Assembly (NCBI GenBank): GCA_020028535.1
Contig: JAIBHM010000124.1
Coordinates: forward strand, 1 to 9,282
DNA: 9,282 nt
DNA from: Armatimonadota bacterium
GTDB lineage: Bacteria; Sysuimicrobiota; Sysuimicrobiia; Sysuimicrobiales; Kaftiobacteriaceae
Direction: 5' to 3'
Below, one piece after another: positions 6,905 to 9,282 of the stretch (position 1 is the first letter of the stretch; every line of letters begins with the position of its first letter). Both the position numbers and the translations under genes were made by a program. The notes under the pieces were generated by a model. That model was not told where the DNA came from, ran no database searches, and saw only the letters and a list, made by a program, of their open reading frames with translations.

Positions 6905-7551
6905 ATGAACTGCTCAGCTATAACCCACTTTCGGTGCAGAAGCGGCCAAGCACCTTGATAGTATATCATCGTGAAGATGCGAATCGAGTCCTCCTTTCCA
7001 TACTTCAAAATGTAGGATCTAGTGGACCTTTGAATCGACCCCCTCGGGATCGTGAAGCAAACGGCGACCTCCTGGCGCACCCATTCGAGGAAATGCGGAC
7101 TTGCAGAAACAACTCGGAGAGACAATTGAATATGACGACTCTCAGGATGACGATAGAGATCGATGTTCCCATCTCCATCCAGGCAGCCCCTAAAGAAATC
7201 GGCAAAGTATGCTCGGGGAATCGTCAATGCCTTAAGGGTCTTCGACTTCGCCGGCATTAATCCGATTGAGAGCAAGAAATCGTAGAGGGTACGGCTTCCA
7301 AATTGTAGCTGCAGGTATTTCCTTTCCTTCTCGCCACCCCTCGCTATCCGCCCGATCTTGTTCTCTAGCCTGAGGCAATCACGGACCGCAACTATAAGCT
7401 CAGGATCTTTGGATGTAAATGAAATGTGACGTCCGTCTTTCGAGAGGCAGCCATCGGTTGCTATGAGGCCGATGACATAGGCTAAGCAGGAGGACCAGTC
7501 TGTAGAGATTTGATTGCGTGGCTTGATGGAGGACGCACGCCCCTCTGCTGC
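6895..7551 (-). CDS. LAGLIDADG homing endonuclease, no canonical start codon
   Basis: This frame is open for 218 codons, between a stop at 7552-7554 and its own stop at 6895-6897. It encodes a single-chain LAGLIDADG endonuclease with two motifs: AYVIGLIATDG (residues 24-34, Asp33) and ADFFRGCLDGDG (117-128, Asp127). The N-terminal stretch ASSIKPRNQISTDWS and the C-terminal ILKYGKEDS resemble a group of short bacterial homing endonucleases. No ATG, GTG or TTG occurs in frame before a TTG at 7275, which would delete the first motif. Initiation is therefore unexplained: a rare codon such as ATC at 7527, another mechanism, or a lost start. The last codons and stop overlap the 5' end of the tRNA-Leu. 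It is visibly AT-richer than its neighbours, pointing to transfer. It may cleave tRNA-gene DNA, but the target is not shown. Confidence 0.75.
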   Translation of the reverse strand, partial: AAEGRASSIKPRNQISTDWSSCLAYVIGLIATDGCLSKDGRHISFTSKDPELIVAVRDCLRLENKIGRIARGGEKERKYLQLQFGSRTLYDFLLSIGLMPAKSKTLKALTIPRAYFADFFRGCLDGDGNIDLYRHPESRHIQLSLRVVSASPHFLEWVRQEVAVCFTIPRGSIQRSTRSYILKYGKEDSIRIFTMIYYQGAWPLLHRKWVIAEQFMRA

Positions 7552-7564
7552 CTAAGCGCCCTCC
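7528..7564 (-). repeat. Inverted repeat at the 5' edge of the endonuclease element
   Basis: On the minus strand GGAGGGCGC (7564-7556) can pair with GCGTCCTCC (7536-7528) as nine pairs including one G-U. The loop is about 19 bases. It spans the upstream stop codon and the first codons of the open frame. It could be an RNA structure controlling translation, or a piece of an intron-like RNA. It has no T-run, so terminator function is unlikely. Confidence 0.45.
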
Positions 7565-7584
7565 TGCTTGGACGAAGCTTCTAG

Positions 7585-7660
7585 TGGGGGGCCGTCAGGG
7601 ACTCGAACCCTGAACCAGCGGATTAAGAGTCCGCTGCTCTACCAGTTGAGCTAACGGCCC
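7585..7660 (-). tRNA. tRNA-Lys(CUU)
   Basis: A complete 76-base cloverleaf reads from 7660 downwards. The acceptor is GGGCCGT / ACGGCCC, the D stem GCTC / GAGC and the anticodon stem GCGGA / TCCGC. Loop CTCTTAA gives anticodon CUU (reads AAG, Lys). The T arm is CAGGG TTCGAGT CCCTG, and CCA is encoded. The discriminator base 73 is C, where A is usual in bacterial tRNA-Lys. A TATAAT box lies just upstream. No clear terminator follows, so the transcript may run into the endonuclease frame and tRNA-Leu. Confidence 0.95.
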
Positions 7661-7676
7661 GCTACCCAATAACAGC

Positions 7677-7682
7677 ATTATA
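7677..7682 (-). promoter_or_regulatory. -10 box of the tRNA-Lys promoter
   Basis: The minus strand has a perfect TATAAT in the 61-base gap between the pilT stop and tRNA-Lys. Its 3' end is 16 bases before the mature tRNA 5' end, so transcription would start near 7670. The -35 region at the expected spacing (GTAATT) is poor. Confidence 0.6.
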
Positions 7683-7721
7683 CCGGGTGGGTTGCGATGA
7701 ATTACGTGCGTGAGCGGTGCG

Positions 7722-8786
7722 TTACGCTGGAATTGTTTTGCCGAGCAGCTGCGCCAGTTCCTTGTCGTTAGGCGTCTTCGTGACCGCGTCGTCATACGTG
7801 ATGATGCGTTGCTCCACCATGTGGCGGAGCGCCTGGTTCAACGTCTGCATCCCCTCCTTGGCGCCCGAGAGGATCAGCGTGGGGATTTGATGCGTCTTCC
7901 CTTCCCGGATGAGGTTGCGGATCGCTCCCGTGACCAGCATCACCTCGAGCGCTGCCACGCGCCCCTTTCCGTCGGCACGGCGTATCAGGGTCTGGGAGAG
8001 GACACCTTCCAACACCGCGCCCAGCTGTGTCCGGATCTGTGCCTGCTGGTGGGGCGGGAACACGTCGACGATGCGGTCCACCGTCGCGGGTGCGCTCTGC
8101 GTGTGCAGCGTGGCGAAGACCAGATGTCCGGTCTCCGCCGCGGTCACAGCGGTGGAGATCGTCTCCAGGTCGCGCATCTCCCCGATCAGGATGACGTCCG
8201 GGTCCTGTCGCAAGACGTGCCGCAGCGCGTCGGCAAACGACAGGGTATCCATGCCCACTTCGCGCTGGTTGATTACACTCTTATTGTCCCTGTGCAGGTA
8301 CTCGATCGGGTCTTCAATCGTCACAATGTGGACCGACCGGGTCTGGTTGATGTAGTTGATCATCGCCGCGAGCGTCGTCGACTTCCCGCTGCCGGTGGGT
8401 CCCGTGACCAGCACCAGCCCGCGCGGCAGAGCGCACAGTCGTTTGACGATCTGCGGGAGGCCCAGTTCGTCCATCTCCGGCACGCCAAAGGGGATCGCCC
8501 GGATCGCGGCGCCGATGCTGCCCCGCTGCTGGTACACGTTGACGCGGAAACGAGACACTTTCGGGATGCTGTAGGCGAAATCGATCTCCAGTCGCTTGTT
8601 GAAGGTCTCTAGTTGCTCTTCAGTCATGATACTTTCGATTACGGCACGGGCGGTCGCCATGTCCAGTACGGGAAGGTCCTCCGCGCGCTGCAGTTTTCCA
8701 TTGATCCGCATGATCGGGTGGTTTCCGACCTTGATGTGCAGATCCGAGGCCCCACGGAAGTGCGCTGTGGAGAGGAGCTGGGTCAT
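7722..8786 (-). CDS. pilT: Type IV pilus retraction ATPase PilT
   Basis: PilT is the hexameric cytoplasmic ATPase that depolymerises the pilus, driving twitching motility and DNA uptake. From the chosen start it has 354 residues, typical of PilT. The N-terminal PAS-like domain has FRGASDLHIKVGNHP. The C-terminal RecA-like domain has Walker A GPTGSGKS (129-136), Asp box TIEDPIEY (157-164), Walker B VILIGEMRD (198-206) and His box GHLVFATLHT (220-229). The PilT-specific AIRNLIREGK motif (288-297) separates it from PilB. A longer frame starts at ATG 8837, but GAGAGG there is only 2 bases away. ATG at 8786 has AGAAGGA 7 bases upstream and gives the usual PilT N-terminus (MTQLLSTAHFRGASDLH), so it is preferred. 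It lies 74 bases after the dehydrogenase gene and is probably co-transcribed with it. Confidence 0.93.
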   Translation of the reverse strand: MTQLLSTAHFRGASDLHIKVGNHPIMRINGKLQRAEDLPVLDMATARAVIESIMTEEQLETFNKRLEIDFAYSIPKVSRFRVNVYQQRGSIGAAIRAIPFGVPEMDELGLPQIVKRLCALPRGLVLVTGPTGSGKSTTLAAMINYINQTRSVHIVTIEDPIEYLHRDNKSVINQREVGMDTLSFADALRHVLRQDPDVILIGEMRDLETISTAVTAAETGHLVFATLHTQSAPATVDRIVDVFPPHQQAQIRTQLGAVLEGVLSQTLIRRADGKGRVAALEVMLVTGAIRNLIREGKTHQIPTLILSGAKEGMQTLNQALRHMVEQRIITYDDAVTKTPNDKELAQLLGKTIPA

Positions 8787-8860
8787 ATCCAGTTCCTTCT
8801 GCCCCGTCACTGCCCCCTGGCCAGGTGTGCCGTCCATAACCTCTCCCGATTCCTCCTAGA

Positions 8861-9282
8861 TTACAGTGTCTGCAGACGGGCCACCACACGCCGGATCACG
8901 TCTTCAGTAAACTCGGTCGTCGCCGCGTCCCCGCCCAGATCGACGGTCCGCACGCCGTCGCGTACGGCCTCGAGCGTCGCGTCGTGAATGGCTCGCGAGG
9001 CCCGCTCGGCCCGGGGATCCTCGATATACCCGAGCATGGCCGCCCCAGCAAGGATCATCGCCATTGGATTTGCGATGTTCTTACCGTAAAGGCGCGGCGC
9101 CGTGCCGTGCGGGGCCTCCGCCAATACCGTACGTACCCGCATTCGGTCATCCAGGGACAGGACCAGCGACTCCACGCCGGCAGTGCTGCCGAACATCTGC
9201 AGCACCATGTCCGAAAGCGTGTCTCCGTCACGGTTCAAGGCGGGGATGACCAGGGCGTCGCCTGTGGACTGCAACAGCAACG
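8861..9282 (-). CDS. Isocitrate/isopropylmalate dehydrogenase family protein, 5' part outside window
   Basis: Only the C-terminal 140 or so residues are present; the frame is open at the window edge and the true start lies outside. Members are metal- and NAD(P)-dependent beta-decarboxylating dehydrogenases acting on isocitrate, 3-isopropylmalate, homoisocitrate or tartrate. Visible signatures are ALNRDGDTLSDM (position of the family GDxxSD metal and substrate site), EAPHGTAPRLYGKNIANP (cofactor loop, usually H-G-[ST]-A-P...G-K-IANP) and DLGGDAATTEF near the C-terminus. NRDGDTLSD replaces the common NLYGDILSD, and AEAPHG replaces EPVHG, so the substrate cannot be assigned and leuB or icd should not be transferred. 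The stop at 8861-8863 is followed by pilT on the same strand. Confidence 0.88.
   Translation of the reverse strand, partial: LLLQSTGDALVIPALNRDGDTLSDMVLQMFGSTAGVESLVLSLDDRMRVRTVLAEAPHGTAPRLYGKNIANPMAMILAGAAMLGYIEDPRAERASRAIHDATLEAVRDGVRTVDLGGDAATTEFTEDVIRRVVARLQTL

Noticed and set aside
6895..7275. Endonuclease gene starting at TTG 7275
   Set aside because: This start removes the first LAGLIDADG motif, although the frame upstream clearly continues the same protein for about 84 residues.
6895..7584. Classical group I intron splitting tRNA-Leu
   Set aside because: Both ends of the tRNA lie together downstream of the endonuclease frame, and no 5' tRNA exon is seen upstream. The usual anticodon-loop insertion of bacterial tRNA-Leu introns is not present.
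7595..7795. Minus-strand frame of 66 codons running into tRNA-Lys
   Set aside because: Its C-terminus (LAQLVEQRTLNPLVQGSS) is the usual spurious translation of a tRNA gene.
7710..8612. Plus-strand open frame of 300 codons opposite pilT
   Set aside because: Shadow of the PilT frame; no recognisable domain and no ribosome binding site of note.
1..9282. CRISPR array, insertion sequence or prophage attachment repeat
   Set aside because: No regularly spaced direct repeats, transposase frame or long terminal inverted repeats were found on reading either strand.

Overview
The window is high-GC bacterial chromosome in which every gene I can support lies on the minus strand. In transcription order it runs: dehydrogenase (cut at the right edge), pilT, tRNA-Lys(CUU), a LAGLIDADG homing-endonuclease frame, a damaged tRNA-Leu(UAG), tig, clpP, clpX, lon, pilB (cut at the left edge). 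Trigger factor next to clpP-clpX-lon is a widespread bacterial arrangement. Type IV pilus ATPases on both sides suggest a free-living, surface-motile or DNA-taking-up bacterium. The phylum cannot be fixed from sequence alone. The gene mix and GC content would fit a deep-branching Gram-positive-like or Armatimonadota-like lineage, but that is a guess.

Right part (7722-9282): the C-terminal third of an isocitrate/isopropylmalate dehydrogenase family enzyme, then pilT, the pilus retraction ATPase. Its best-supported start is an internal ATG with a well-placed ribosome binding site.

Middle part (6768-7721): a small tRNA locus that has been invaded. A TATAAT box precedes an intact tRNA-Lys. Directly after it lies an AT-richer open frame with both LAGLIDADG motifs but no ATG, GTG or TTG at its natural beginning. 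Its stop codon lies inside the first ten bases of a tRNA-Leu(UAG). That tRNA has perfect acceptor, D and anticodon stems and an encoded CCA. It lacks about 17 bases, covering the 3' half of the variable arm and the 5' strand and most of the loop of the T arm. This pairing of a homing endonuclease with a T-arm-deleted tRNA is the most interesting part of the window.

Left part (1-6767): a proteostasis cluster. Trigger factor folds nascent chains at the ribosome. ClpX unfolds substrates into the ClpP chamber, and Lon is the second ATP-dependent protease. tig and clpP overlap by ATGA, and clpX follows after 10 bases, so these three form one operon. lon has its own likely extended -10 promoter, a leader of about 95 bases with an 18-bp perfect palindrome, and a TTG start behind a strong Shine-Dalgarno. 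pilB follows lon after 42 bases.
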